Assembly (NCBI RefSeq): GCF_010671925.1
Contig: NZ_JAAHIH010000001.1
Coordinates: 1,555,053-1,619,052 of the forward strand
Length of the DNA: 64,000 nucleotides
Reading direction: 5' to 3'
Origin: Moorena sp. SIOASIH
GTDB lineage: Bacteria; Cyanobacteriota; Cyanobacteriia; Cyanobacteriales; Coleofasciculaceae
Shown here in pieces: positions 1 to 9,916 of this stretch. A program made the position numbers and the translations under genes. The notes under the pieces were generated by a model. The model saw only the letters and a list, made by a program, of their open reading frames with translations, was not told the origin of the DNA and did not search any database. Every line of letters starts with the position of its first letter. Position 1 is the first letter of the stretch.

Positions 1-2966
1 AGGCCAGTAAAATCGACAAAGGCATCACTAACCTCCACTGACCTTGCCTGAATCGTAATACTGCCAGCATCCCCAGGACCAACCGCAGAGGCTTGGAGAC
101 GTCCCCCTTCAGCCACTCGCAAACGCCCAGTTTCAATCAGTAGCTCGCCTCCCCTCCCAACGATTTCCTCCCTAATACCATCAAGATTTAGTCTACTGGT
201 GAATATGCCGCTAGAGAATGTACCACTAGCATCAGTGCCAATCACATCTATGGACTCCGAGGCGTAAACCGTGATATTTCCGGCATCCCCATCTCCAGAT
301 GTATCAGAGAAAAATTCTGCTCCATCACTGACAAGCAAACGCTCGGTTTCAATGGTTAAATTGCCACCAGTGCCAGATTCCTCTGTAGTTGTAACTAAGG
401 CGCTAGGAAATATACCATCAGGTGAGCGACCAATGGCTGAGACTTCGTTAGCTCTAATCGTTACACTGCCCCCATTCCCATCACCCCGATTAAGCGAGTT
501 GATCTGAGCGCCATTATGCAACTCCAAAACTGGAGTTTCAACAACCACCCTCCCGCCATTCCCAGTTGCTCCAGTTCTGGCATTGCTAGCGATGCGGCCC
601 CTAAGCTCTTCAGGGGTTGTACTTGAGAGCATCACAGATTCTGTCGCGGTAATGGTAATCTCACCAGCATTACCGGAGCTTAAGGTGCTCGTAGTTAGAG
701 TACCCCCGCTCACCTGCAATTGTTTGGTATCTATCACTAGGTTGCCCGCATTTCCACTACCCCGGGCAATGCTTGAGACTAACGTTGATCCATTCACTTC
801 CAGCAATGAGCCGATAGTTAAGGTAATATTGCCACCACCACCCGCATCAAAGCTATCGGTGGAAATTCTACCAGGATTGTTCAGTATCAATTTGTCGGTA
901 TTAATCGTTAAGCTGCCACCATTACCTGTACCTCTCGATTCCGAAAATAAGCCGCTCCTGGCTTCCACATGATTAGGATTAAAGTTATCGGAATTGAAAG
1001 GGTCTTTGGGCAACGAGACTCCTTCAGTGCCAAGGTTTTCTAAAGACACTTGCAAGGTGTAAGTGTCCCCGACTTCTGGTGTTGCGCCCTGGATCAATTG
1101 ATTATTCCTAGCACTAGAGGGAAAGGCACCAACTCCGAGTAAGTAAACTCCTGGCTCAGTGATAGTGGTATCAATTAAGGAGTCTAGGGTTGAACTGCCA
1201 AAGGCTTGTCTACTGCCACCAGCACCATCAGCAGCTTGAGAATCGTCATTGGCCTCTAATAATTCTCCTGTACCTTGATTAAATAGGAAAATCTCAGTAT
1301 CTACGCTGCCGTCTTCCCTAGTAAAGCCATTGTCGATGTCGAAAATAGCTCGACTGTTGCCATTCGTGATACTGAAGGAGAAGTAATCGAATTGAGTTTC
1401 TGCTGCCCCCAATACAGTGGTGCCATTAATAATCTGTTCTGGAGTCCGTTCAATGGAAACATAGGGAATTCCCAATGGTCCGGATTCGGCTACGTTGGGA
1501 TTCGGTTCAGTAATAAACTCCAGAGCATTTAGGTCAAAGCTTTCTAAGTCCAACAAAGGATTAGGGAGAAAATCCGGACTTTCCCCAGATATGGTCACGC
1601 TTTCGCTAGCGTTAATGGTGATATCTCCAGCATTACCTAGGTTGGTGGTAGCGGTGACAATCTTTCCGCCAGTTTCAAGCACTAAGTTATTGAGATGGAG
1701 TGCGATCGCACCGCCATTACTACTACTATTAGTAACTGTACCGATAAATCCCCGATTAGCTAGATTCAGTGACCTTTCGGAATTGTTGATGGTAATCTTG
1801 CCTCCCGGACCACTGGTGTCAACAGCAGAACGAGTCAGAATCCCACTAAATAACCCATCTTCAGTGAAACCAGAGATATCAATGGCACCATTGGCATTAA
1901 TCTCAATATCTCCTGATGCCCCATTGCTATTGGTAACGGTTTGAACTCTTGAGCCACCAGTGATAGTCAGACCGCTAGTGGTTAGCTCTATGTTGCCACC
2001 ATTGCCGATCGCTGAGGTTAGTAAATCATTAGCAATCAAACTCCTGTCACTGAGATTAGTATTGCCTTTCGCGTTAATAGTAATATTGCCAGCTACTGCA
2101 TCTGGTATCGATGCCCCTGAAGTCAATCCAGCTTGTAACGCACTGGCTGACATGTCGAAATTAGCACTATTGATCGCAATATTTCCGCCATTAACTGAGG
2201 TCACATCTACTAAGCTACCGTTGGTCACCGAAACATCAGCTGCTTGGACTCCATCGGGAAAACTTACTGATGTCGCGCCATTGAGCGTAACTGTTCCTGG
2301 AGTGGATAATCCTCCTAATTCCACCCGTCCCCCTGGCACTTGAACAGTGGCACCATTGAGGTTAACCTCTCCCCCAAGTAAGGCCATAGTTTGCCCGGTC
2401 TCGATCCCTAAGGTAGGTCCTATAACGTTTACTGAGCCAGGATTGCTACCATATTGCAAACCCATGGGAATATTAATGGTTAACAATGGTGGAGCATTTG
2501 GATCACTAGCGCTAAAGTTGAAACCATTGTCAAATACAGCACTATCAGCAGTGCTAGCGACAAAGGAGCCTGCGACATCTAAGCGAGCATTAGATCCAAA
2601 TGCAATACCATTAGGATTCAGCAAAAATAAATTAGCGCTACCGTTGACTCCCAAAGTCCCGAGAATTTGAGAAAGGGTGCTGCCAGTGACACGAGTCAAA
2701 ATATTAGTAATGCCATCGGGATTAGCAAAATAGACTCGTTGACCATTACCAACATTAAATTCCAGAAAACTGTGGAATAAGTTACTATCTCGAATCGCTC
2801 CCCCTTCGATTAAATCTGCTACTGCACCACGGATAGTCTGATTGGGAGTAACCTGAGAATTTTCATTCCCCAAGGTACTATCTGGGGTAATTTGAGCGAG
2901 GGTGGGTGAGGCGAGCAATAAACATAGACTACTAACTTCGAGCAATCCCACTAAGCCCCATTGCAT
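1..2966 (-). CDS. Filamentous hemagglutinin N-terminal domain (TpsA-type) secreted protein, C-terminus beyond window
   Basis: The frame stays open from ATG 2966 to the window edge (at least 988 codons), so the C-terminus is missing. A signal peptide ends around residue 25 (hydrophobic core, then SPTLAQ). It is followed by a typical TPS/FHA N-terminal domain with NPDGITNIL and LFLLNPNGIAFG signatures, then many beta-helix repeats of the GNGGxxTI type. At roughly residues 503-643 the helix is interrupted by a PPC-like (pre-peptidase C-terminal) segment with IFDIDNG and GVYLLGVG motifs. Family knowledge: such proteins leave the cell through a TpsB outer-membrane partner and act as adhesins or surface proteins. 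No TpsB gene lies in this window. An in-frame ATG at 3074 would add 36 residues before the signal peptide; neither start has a clear ribosome binding site. Confidence 0.85.
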   Translation of the reverse strand, partial: MQWGLVGLLEVSSLCLLLASPTLAQITPDSTLGNENSQVTPNQTIRGAVADLIEGGAIRDSNLFHSFLEFNVGNGQRVYFANPDGITNILTRVTGSTLSQILGTLGVNGSANLFLLNPNGIAFGSNARLDVAGSFVASTADSAVFDNGFNFSASDPNAPPLLTINIPMGLQYGSNPGSVNVIGPTLGIETGQTMALLGGEVNLNGATVQVPGGRVELGGLSTPGTVTLNGATSVSFPDGVQAADVSVTNGSLVDVTSVNGGNIAINSANFDMSASALQAGLTSGASIPDAVAGNITINAKGNTNLSDRSLIANDLLTSAIGNGGNIELTTSGLTITGGSRVQTVTNSNGASGDIEINANGAIDISGFTEDGLFSGILTRSAVDTSGPGGKITINNSERSLNLANRGFIGTVTNSSSNGGAIALHLNNLVLETGGKIVTATTNLGNAGDITINASESVTISGESPDFLPNPLLDLESFDLNALEFITEPNPNVAESGPLGIPYVSIERTPEQIINGTTVLGAAETQFDYFSFSITNGNSRAIFDIDNGFTREDGSVDTEIFLFNQGTGELLEANDDSQAADGAGGSRQAFGSSTLDSLIDTTITEPGVYLLGVGAFPSSARNNQLIQGATPEVGDTYTLQVSLENLGTEGVSLPKDPFNSDNFNPNHVEARSGLFSESRGTGNGGSLTINTDKLILNNPGRISTDSFDAGGGGNITLTIGSLLEVNGSTLVSSIARGSGNAGNLVIDTKQLQVSGGTLTTSTLSSGNAGEITITATESVMLSSTTPEELRGRIASNARTGATGNGGRVVVETPVLELHNGAQINSLNRGDGNGGSVTIRANEVSAIGRSPDGIFPSALVTTTEESGTGGNLTIETERLLVSDGAEFFSDTSGDGDAGNITVYASESIDVIGTDASGTFSSGIFTSRLNLDGIREEIVGRGGELLIETGRLRVAEGGRLQASAVGPGDAGSITIQARSVEVSDAFVDFTG

Positions 2967-3169
2967 TCGTGAAATGGTATCTCTGGGTAGGTTTTGTATG
3001 AGGGGATTAGTGCTGTAGTGGGAACTAGATAAGGAATGAGCTTTGTGGGCAAAGGGGAAGCTTACGCATTTCATAGATAGACCTGACCGATTAGTCTCAG
3101 TCTTAGAGTTCCCCGCACTGTTGGTCAGAGGAACACCTGTGATGAACGGGTGTATCTCATTAAAGCTGT

Positions 3170-3606
3170 TTGACCCGTTGGGTGGAACAGGCATCTTGCC
3201 TGTTACAATTTCCGGGCATCAAGCCTATTACAATTTCCGGGCATCAGGCGTGGAACAGGCATCTTGCCTGTTACAATTTCCCGGCGGGCTGTCCCAACGC
3301 ACCCTACGCCTCTTACCCCGATGCCCGATGCCCGATTCCCGATTCCCGATTCCCGATTCCCAATTCTAAATTCTAAATTCTAAATTCTAAATTCTAAATT
3401 CTTAATTCTAAATTCTTAATTCTTAATTCTAAATTCTTAATTCTTAATTCTTAATTCTTAATTCTACTTGGTGGTGCGTTACGGGGCGGGCTATTCTAAT
3501 AGTGGCTACCCAGTGGAAAATTAGGGCGAGCCCGCCCCTAACGCACCCTACATTCGCGCATTCTTAATTCTTAATTCTTAATTCTTAATTCTTAATTCTT
3601 AATTCT
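3170..3606. repeat. Mixed short-repeat gap between the adhesin and TamB genes
   Basis: This gap holds no gene that I can support. It contains copies of an AGGCATCTTGCCTGTT element (about 3188-3287), GATTCCC heptamers (about 3316-3362), and long arrays of AATTCTAA and AATTCTTA (3361-3466 and 3560-3606). The arrays run to within a few bases of the stop codon of the TamB gene. Confidence 0.8.
3474..3547. repeat. Palindromic element with GTGCGTTACGGGGCGGGCT arms
   Basis: The left arm (3474-3492) is almost the exact reverse complement of the right arm (3530-3547), with a loop of about 37 bases. The same arms recur near 26020-26235 and 28288-28368, so this is an interspersed hairpin family. It could fold in RNA from either strand. 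Confidence 0.7.
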
Positions 3607-3608
3607 AA

Positions 3609-6600
3609 TTAAAATCGATTTTCATACTCGACAAGTATCTTGGTATCATCGGAAAAATTTGTAGCACCGCGTAGCAAAATTTCTTCATTGACTCGATAGC
3701 GCAAGTTGTACTGAATTGGCTGATCAGTAGTCAACACTTTTAACAAAGAAAATGATAATTTATTAGTAATATTAATTCCTGCTTCAGCACCTAGCTCTAA
3801 GCTATCAGTGCGCCTATTATCATCTGTAACTGTAGTAGGGAAAATGCGAAATTCATCTAAGCCTGCGGCATCACCAATCAAGTTGCTAACATTACTCAGT
3901 AGTGCTGAGCCAGCCAGGTTTGCCAAACCCAAGGTAGTATTGCCTCGACCCAAGGTATCCACAAAGCCACCCCCTAATAAAGCAACAATTTCCCCTTCAC
4001 TACGTTTTGGCATACTATTGAGTTCCACTCGGTCAAAGAGCTGACTTGCTAGCCCTTTTACTTTTGCTTGAACCCGAATAGTTTCTGTACTGCCAAAATT
4101 AGTTGGGTTATCGCTAATTTCATTAGCAAAGGTTTCACTGGTAATGGGTTGTTTCCTAGATTCAATTACTGATGCCACCATCTGCACATCTAACTCTGGG
4201 TCTCTGCCAAGAGTCGCTACAAATCGGGCATTATTGTTGTAATTTTTATCAAGACGAAACTGGGTGGTAAAGAGATTCACCTGACCGCGCAGCAGCTGAA
4301 TGGTTCCTTCTGGTCTAATATCGCTCATGTCCCCATTAATTAGAAGGGTACCGCTGGCGAGAAAATCTAATACTGGTAGCTGTCGAACTAGGATATTTTT
4401 ACCTAAGGTTAACTGTAAGTTATTGAACTCGATTAGTTCGTCACCAGCCGATCCGCTACTCCCGATCGGGGCAGTTTGAGATTCAGAAATGGGTACTTGA
4501 CCATCAAACAATTCGATGTAACCACCAATTCTAGGATTAAATAGAGTCCCAGTAATGATGCTCTGACCTTGAACACCACCACTGTAAATCCCTTTGAGAT
4601 TGATGGCTAGTTGATTCAGGTCAACGGTGAGGGGATTCTCTAATGGTCTAGGTAGGTCTCGCAATGGCAAATTCCCTACCGCTACTAATTTACCACCACC
4701 AAAATTCCCTTGTAAGGTGTCCACAATTTCCATCCGGTTGAAGTTAAACCGGATTTTGCCATTGACTTCTGTCAGGGGTTCGGGTAAGGCTTGGGCAGCA
4801 ATGGTAGCGTTTTCTACATTAATGTTACCAATAACGGTAAGTTGCTCCAGTTGCTCTCGCCAATCTTGGTCTTGGTCAAAGGTACCGGAAATATCTAAAT
4901 CTACTAGTCCTTTACCATCAACCCAAGTGATTTGTTGATTGGTCAGCATGTTCAATCGGGCAAGTCCTTCGTTTTGAACCGTCAGTTGTACACTGACTTG
5001 CCGATTTTCTGGCTCTACTTCGGCAAAGGGTAACTTGTAGGGGATTTTGGCATTTACAGTTAGGGGTTCAGACTCTTTGGTCAGAAAACTTTGGGCAAAG
5101 ACGTTCAACCGCGCATTGTTGTAACTAAAGCTGCCTTTGATGGATTCTAGGGGTGTTTGGTTTAAACTGGCATCCACTACAGATATTACTCCCCTAGCTT
5201 GGGGATTGCTTAGACTTCCATAAAAGTCCGCTGTGGCATCAACAAATCCTCCGTAACCAACAGAAGCTGGAAAGTTGAACACTTCTCTAATCAGGGAAAC
5301 CGGGACGTTCTTTAGCTTGAGCTGACCCGATGGACCTTGTTCACCGATACTACCGGACAAGGTGGCTAGACTCTGACCCGATTGAATCCGCACAGGTAAA
5401 AGATTCAGTAACCCTTCTTCAAAATTCCCTTGGGCAATAATTGTCTCAGCTTTATAGGAACCCCACTGCCAGTTTTCCCCTTGGAAATTAAATTGAGCAC
5501 GGATGCCATCTTTGACTGAACCTTCCATACTGATACTGCCAGTAAAACTACCATTCATCTCGGTAAGCTCTGGTAACAGAAAGCTCTCTTGACGCTGCTG
5601 GCGTTGCTTCTCTAGGAGGGTGACTATTTCTGACATCCGCCGTAGGGGTTTTTTGAGCTTATTTTGTGGATTACCTACTCCAGTAACCGCAAGATCAGCG
5701 GCTGTGCCGTAGACGGGCGCTTGCAAGCCTCGACCTAGGTCAGTGATCTCAAATAGTTGTAGGGTAGTCAGAACATCCTGGATTTCTCCGAGCTTAGCCT
5801 GGAGTTCCCCGTTAAATTCTGGTCCGTTGGGGGTTTGGGTGACGTTGGCAGCAAATAAGTATTGACTATCACCTTTTTCAAACAAGCCATTGGTCAGAGT
5901 AATAGTCCCTTGCTGGTATTGGAAAAAGCCTTTTAAGCAATCACCTCTAAGGTTGTCAAAGATAGGATTTTCGATCGCAATTTTACCGGATGACCCAAAG
6001 GTCTTGAGGTTCAGAGCCATGTTCCCAGATATGTCTCCCGCCAAGGGTTTGCTTAACCATGGTTCGAGGTTTTTCCCGTCTACCATCCCACTACTCAAAG
6101 CCAGACTCTTAATGGTATTGATCGGAAAATTATCCACGGTCATTTGTAGCTCATCCCCTGACCGAATCCCAGTAGCAGTTTTGTTCTGATACTGCAGCAA
6201 AAAGGATACGGGTTGGTAATTGGGGTCTAGCACAACCTCCAGTTTGTCTTGATTCCCTGCTAGCTGGAGATTTACCCCTGACTTTGGTGCTATACTCACT
6301 CGACCTGTCAGTAGGGATTCAAACTCCAGGGGACCAGCAAAAAAGTACCGCAGTCTTAAGTCACCGTTAATGATAGGAGCTTTAGGAGTACCAGCAACGC
6401 GACCGTTAAAACCGACTAAGCCTCCTAAATTGAAGGCATAAGGCAGGTCAGCAGGTAATCGTTGCAAATTCAAATCCTCTGCTTGTACCTGGAAATCAAA
6501 GGTCTTAATTGCTTGTAAGCCCTGACTCCCTGGGTTTAGATTGACAAAACCATTAGCATTGAATCCCTGGGCTGTGGCTTCTTTAATCTCTAGCTTTTGA

Positions 6601-9600
6601 CCATTCCAGTCAAAGGATGTGGCTAGGGAACGCTCAAGTATAGAAATGCCTTCACTAAAATTCAGCTTACCCTGAGCTTGGATTGCTGATAGAGCTGTCT
6701 CTGGTGTCAATAGCAAGGGAGCAGAAATATTTACACTGCCATTGAGACGTCCTCGTAAATCAGGATTAATCTCCCACAACTTGAGATTAGTAGGCTGGAA
6801 AACTCCCTGAAATTTACCATTGCTAAACTCAGCTGTTCCTAGTAATTGACCACCAGCAACCTTGAGTTGTCCAGACCCTTTGCCCTTAATGGCGTCAATC
6901 GTTAAATTAGTTACATTACCAGAGACAGTGACATTCCCGGAAAGAGGGCCATTGAATTGGGGCGGAACCGGAGCAAGAGCACCCAAGTTGAGGTTAGAGG
7001 TTTGTACCTTGGCCTGGAAGTTACCATTGGCAATATCGATTTGAGAAGCCTGAATTCTACCCCCTACCACATCTAAAGTACCAGACCCACTAGCAGTAAT
7101 GGTGCTAGGACTTACCGAATCTAGATTTCCTGAGATGGTAAACTCTCCGGACCCTGGACCGTCGAATTGCGATGGTATTGGTCCGAGACGACCTAACTGG
7201 ACATTGGATGCTACGACTTGAGCTTTGAAGTTGCCATTAGCGATATCGACAGCATCAGCTTTAATGGTTCCTCCTGCTACATCTAAAGTACCAGACCCAC
7301 TAGCAGTAATGGTGCTAGGACTGACCGAATCCACATTCCCTGAGATGGTAAACTCTCCGGACCCTGGACCGTCGAATTGCGGAGGTATTGGTCCGAGACG
7401 ACCTAACTGGAGATTGGATGCTACTACTTGAGCTTTGAAGTTGCCATTAGCGATATCGACAGCATCAGCTTTAATGGTTCCTCCTGCTACATCTAAACTA
7501 CCAGACCCACTAGCGGTAATCGTACTAGGACTGACCGAATCCACATTTCCTGAGATGGTAAACTCCCCGGACGCTGGACCTTTGAATTGGGGGGGTATGG
7601 GGGCGAGACGATCTAACTGGAGATTGGATGCGACTACTTGAGCTTGGAACTTGCCTTTAGCGATCGCGATCGCATCAGCTTTAATAGTCCCTGCTGCTAG
7701 GTCTAAACTACCCGACCCACTAGCGGTAATCGTACTAGGACTCAAAGACTTTACATTCCCTGAGATAGTCAACTCCCCTGAGATGGGACCTTTAAATTCA
7801 GAGGGTACTGGTGCTAAGGCTTCTAGAGGAATATCAGAGGCTTGGACTAGGGTAGAAAAACCACCATTGATCAGTTTTACCTTGGTAGCACGCAAGGTAC
7901 CACCATCAACCGTCACGCTGCCGTAACCGCTGGCACGTAGGGTTTCTGGTTGGAAAGAATCAAGGCGACCAGACAGATTAAATTGACCATTGAACGGTCC
8001 GGAGAACTGTGGCGGTAGAGATGTTGCAGGCAAGGTTTTTAGGATTGGTGCCACAGAAATATTCTTAGCTTCTACTAACCCCTGCCAGCGCCCACCCCCC
8101 ACTTGAAAATTAGTAGCTCTGAGCACACCATCACCCATGGGCAGATTAGCATAACCAGTGGCACGAAAATTCTCGGGCTTGTCAAGGGGAGAAAAGATCT
8201 GGGTTCTGCCATAAACTCGACCCAGAGGAATGGGTAGATTAAATCCATACCCTTTTGCGATCGCATTCGCTGGCACATTCACAGCTTTGAGATCAAATAC
8301 TGCCCCCCCCTGATCCATAAATTTGATATCCCCCTTGCCTGTGACTAAGCCACCCACTGTTGGTGTTGCCTGCAAGTTTCTAATGGCCAGGTCAGTATTA
8401 ATAACGCTAAAGTCAGCAGTAATAGAGCTGAAGCTCACCTTGTCAAGGGTGGCGGGAGTGGTGGTAAACGCCTCTCCAATCACAATCGGGTTGTCGATAG
8501 CTCCAGTGACCTGAAACGTAGCCTGTGCTTTACCTAAAGTAGTTACTGGTAGCTCTTTGATCCCAAACGTCTGTGCATACTGCTGTATCTGAACCGGTTC
8601 GCTTGTTGCTCTGAGCTTGTAGCCTGACTCAATATCCAGCATTCCCCCAATTTGGGCAGGTACTTGACCGAATCGGGTAGTTATGTTATTTAGCCAAATC
8701 TGACTCCCTCGAAAGCTCAGCTTACCTTTGCTTTCAGTAAACACTTGGGGCAAGGGTTCTAAGCGGGCGGTGGTGTCGGAAAAGTTAATCGTACCCCAAT
8801 ACTGCCAAGGCTGTTCAGCATTATTCCGTTGTATTCTCAGGTTACCACCCAGTTTACCCCCTTGAAGCTTCAGGGGAATCAGAAGTACTTTACTAACCTC
8901 TGCCGCACTGACGTTATCGACATCAAGGTGCAAGTCAGTTTGTTCTTGAGAGAGGCGGTAATCTCCCTTAACCTTTAAATTTCCCCCAGTTAACGGCTGA
9001 CTATTTACATCAAAGCGAATCAGCTCACCTCCGTCGAGAAATTTACTTTTACCCCTAACCTCAGTAAATCTCATCGGTGGTTGTTTGATTCCCACTTCAG
9101 ATCTTGGCACCACCACCACATCCGCATCCCGCCACCGCACCACCTTTGGGTCTACCTTAAAAACCGAATCTTGGGCAGTTTGTGTAAATGCTGTAGACAC
9201 CCAGGTTAAATCTTTGTCCTGTTCAACATATATATTAGGTTCAACTAGGGTTACATCCAGTTCTAGGGTTCTGGTAAACAGCAGTTTAACGGGGTTATAG
9301 GTTACCTTCACTGCCTGGGTGACAAGATGATCGGCATCGGTAGGGGTAGCTGGTATTTCCGAAGAACCAAACCTTACACCATTTAGGGAAAAGCCCTCCA
9401 CTGGTCCGACATTGACTTTCCGGTTAAGAAAGCTAGATAAATTTTTCTCTACCGTTGGTGCTAATTGCTTCTGGATGAAATACCAAGCAAAAAGGCTTCC
9501 GCCCCCTATCCCAGAAACTAGAATCATGACCATAAGCATGAAGACCGGACGTAGCAGCCTCTGCCAAAACCCTCTACTTACCGTAGGTTCTGGAGTATTT

Positions 9601-9704
9601 TCCGGAGTAGGCTCTGGTAGATTACCAGGATTGGGAGAGTTACTCATCTTGATTGGTGTGCACCTTACAACTGGAGTTCCGAGGGAATATGGGGGCATCG
9701 TCAT
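3609..9704 (-). CDS. tamB: TamB-like translocation and assembly module protein (DUF490 at C-terminus)
   Basis: A 2031-residue protein with one N-terminal membrane helix (FMLMVMILVSGIGGG), a long AsmA/TamB-type beta-rich body, and a C-terminal TamB (DUF490) domain ending in aromatic F. Known family role: an inner-membrane-anchored periplasmic bridge that moves lipids or helps assemble outer-membrane proteins; cyanobacterial homologues are related to plastid TIC236. The middle (about residues 600-950) is made of 70-residue repeats containing SGNVDSVSPSTITASGSG. Three of them, at nucleotides 7081-7710, are nearly identical at DNA level with a 210-bp period. ATG 9698 and ATG 9647 are alternative starts; 9647 (MSNSP) begins just before a proline-rich tail and the membrane helix and may be the true one. 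No Shine-Dalgarno site decides it. Confidence 0.9.
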   Translation of the reverse strand: MTMPPYSLGTPVVRCTPIKMSNSPNPGNLPEPTPENTPEPTVSRGFWQRLLRPVFMLMVMILVSGIGGGSLFAWYFIQKQLAPTVEKNLSSFLNRKVNVGPVEGFSLNGVRFGSSEIPATPTDADHLVTQAVKVTYNPVKLLFTRTLELDVTLVEPNIYVEQDKDLTWVSTAFTQTAQDSVFKVDPKVVRWRDADVVVVPRSEVGIKQPPMRFTEVRGKSKFLDGGELIRFDVNSQPLTGGNLKVKGDYRLSQEQTDLHLDVDNVSAAEVSKVLLIPLKLQGGKLGGNLRIQRNNAEQPWQYWGTINFSDTTARLEPLPQVFTESKGKLSFRGSQIWLNNITTRFGQVPAQIGGMLDIESGYKLRATSEPVQIQQYAQTFGIKELPVTTLGKAQATFQVTGAIDNPIVIGEAFTTTPATLDKVSFSSITADFSVINTDLAIRNLQATPTVGGLVTGKGDIKFMDQGGAVFDLKAVNVPANAIAKGYGFNLPIPLGRVYGRTQIFSPLDKPENFRATGYANLPMGDGVLRATNFQVGGGRWQGLVEAKNISVAPILKTLPATSLPPQFSGPFNGQFNLSGRLDSFQPETLRASGYGSVTVDGGTLRATKVKLINGGFSTLVQASDIPLEALAPVPSEFKGPISGELTISGNVKSLSPSTITASGSGSLDLAAGTIKADAIAIAKGKFQAQVVASNLQLDRLAPIPPQFKGPASGEFTISGNVDSVSPSTITASGSGSLDVAGGTIKADAVDIANGNFKAQVVASNLQLGRLGPIPPQFDGPGSGEFTISGNVDSVSPSTITASGSGTLDVAGGTIKADAVDIANGNFKAQVVASNVQLGRLGPIPSQFDGPGSGEFTISGNLDSVSPSTITASGSGTLDVVGGRIQASQIDIANGNFQAKVQTSNLNLGALAPVPPQFNGPLSGNVTVSGNVTNLTIDAIKGKGSGQLKVAGGQLLGTAEFSNGKFQGVFQPTNLKLWEINPDLRGRLNGSVNISAPLLLTPETALSAIQAQGKLNFSEGISILERSLATSFDWNGQKLEIKEATAQGFNANGFVNLNPGSQGLQAIKTFDFQVQAEDLNLQRLPADLPYAFNLGGLVGFNGRVAGTPKAPIINGDLRLRYFFAGPLEFESLLTGRVSIAPKSGVNLQLAGNQDKLEVVLDPNYQPVSFLLQYQNKTATGIRSGDELQMTVDNFPINTIKSLALSSGMVDGKNLEPWLSKPLAGDISGNMALNLKTFGSSGKIAIENPIFDNLRGDCLKGFFQYQQGTITLTNGLFEKGDSQYLFAANVTQTPNGPEFNGELQAKLGEIQDVLTTLQLFEITDLGRGLQAPVYGTAADLAVTGVGNPQNKLKKPLRRMSEIVTLLEKQRQQRQESFLLPELTEMNGSFTGSISMEGSVKDGIRAQFNFQGENWQWGSYKAETIIAQGNFEEGLLNLLPVRIQSGQSLATLSGSIGEQGPSGQLKLKNVPVSLIREVFNFPASVGYGGFVDATADFYGSLSNPQARGVISVVDASLNQTPLESIKGSFSYNNARLNVFAQSFLTKESEPLTVNAKIPYKLPFAEVEPENRQVSVQLTVQNEGLARLNMLTNQQITWVDGKGLVDLDISGTFDQDQDWREQLEQLTVIGNINVENATIAAQALPEPLTEVNGKIRFNFNRMEIVDTLQGNFGGGKLVAVGNLPLRDLPRPLENPLTVDLNQLAINLKGIYSGGVQGQSIITGTLFNPRIGGYIELFDGQVPISESQTAPIGSSGSAGDELIEFNNLQLTLGKNILVRQLPVLDFLASGTLLINGDMSDIRPEGTIQLLRGQVNLFTTQFRLDKNYNNNARFVATLGRDPELDVQMVASVIESRKQPITSETFANEISDNPTNFGSTETIRVQAKVKGLASQLFDRVELNSMPKRSEGEIVALLGGGFVDTLGRGNTTLGLANLAGSALLSNVSNLIGDAAGLDEFRIFPTTVTDDNRRTDSLELGAEAGINITNKLSFSLLKVLTTDQPIQYNLRYRVNEEILLRGATNFSDDTKILVEYENRF
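7081..7710 (-). repeat. Three in-frame 210-bp tandem repeats inside tamB
   Basis: Units 7081-7290, 7291-7500 and 7501-7710 align base for base. The first two differ at only a few positions; the third is more diverged, and a fourth related unit follows to about 7920. The period is a multiple of three, so each copy adds 70 residues without breaking the frame. Confidence 0.85.
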
Positions 9705-9916
9705 CTTAATTTATCAGGGAAATACAGGGAGTAGGCGTATCAGTTATAGGTGCCTAATACCAAGTGCTTTTCAAGAGGATCTCACCATTCCCAATCATGA
9801 TTGGGAAGAAGGGGAACAGGGGTAGGAGATTGAAGAAGGTGCTATGTCTCAATGGTGTGAATGCAACTCGGGATAAGGCAGATAACACTACTACTTTTTT
9901 TATCTGACGAAGATCC

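Noticed and set aside
271..2670. Several plus-strand frames over the left end
   Set aside because: They are antisense to the FHA-domain gene, whose minus-strand frame is continuous and has recognisable domains.
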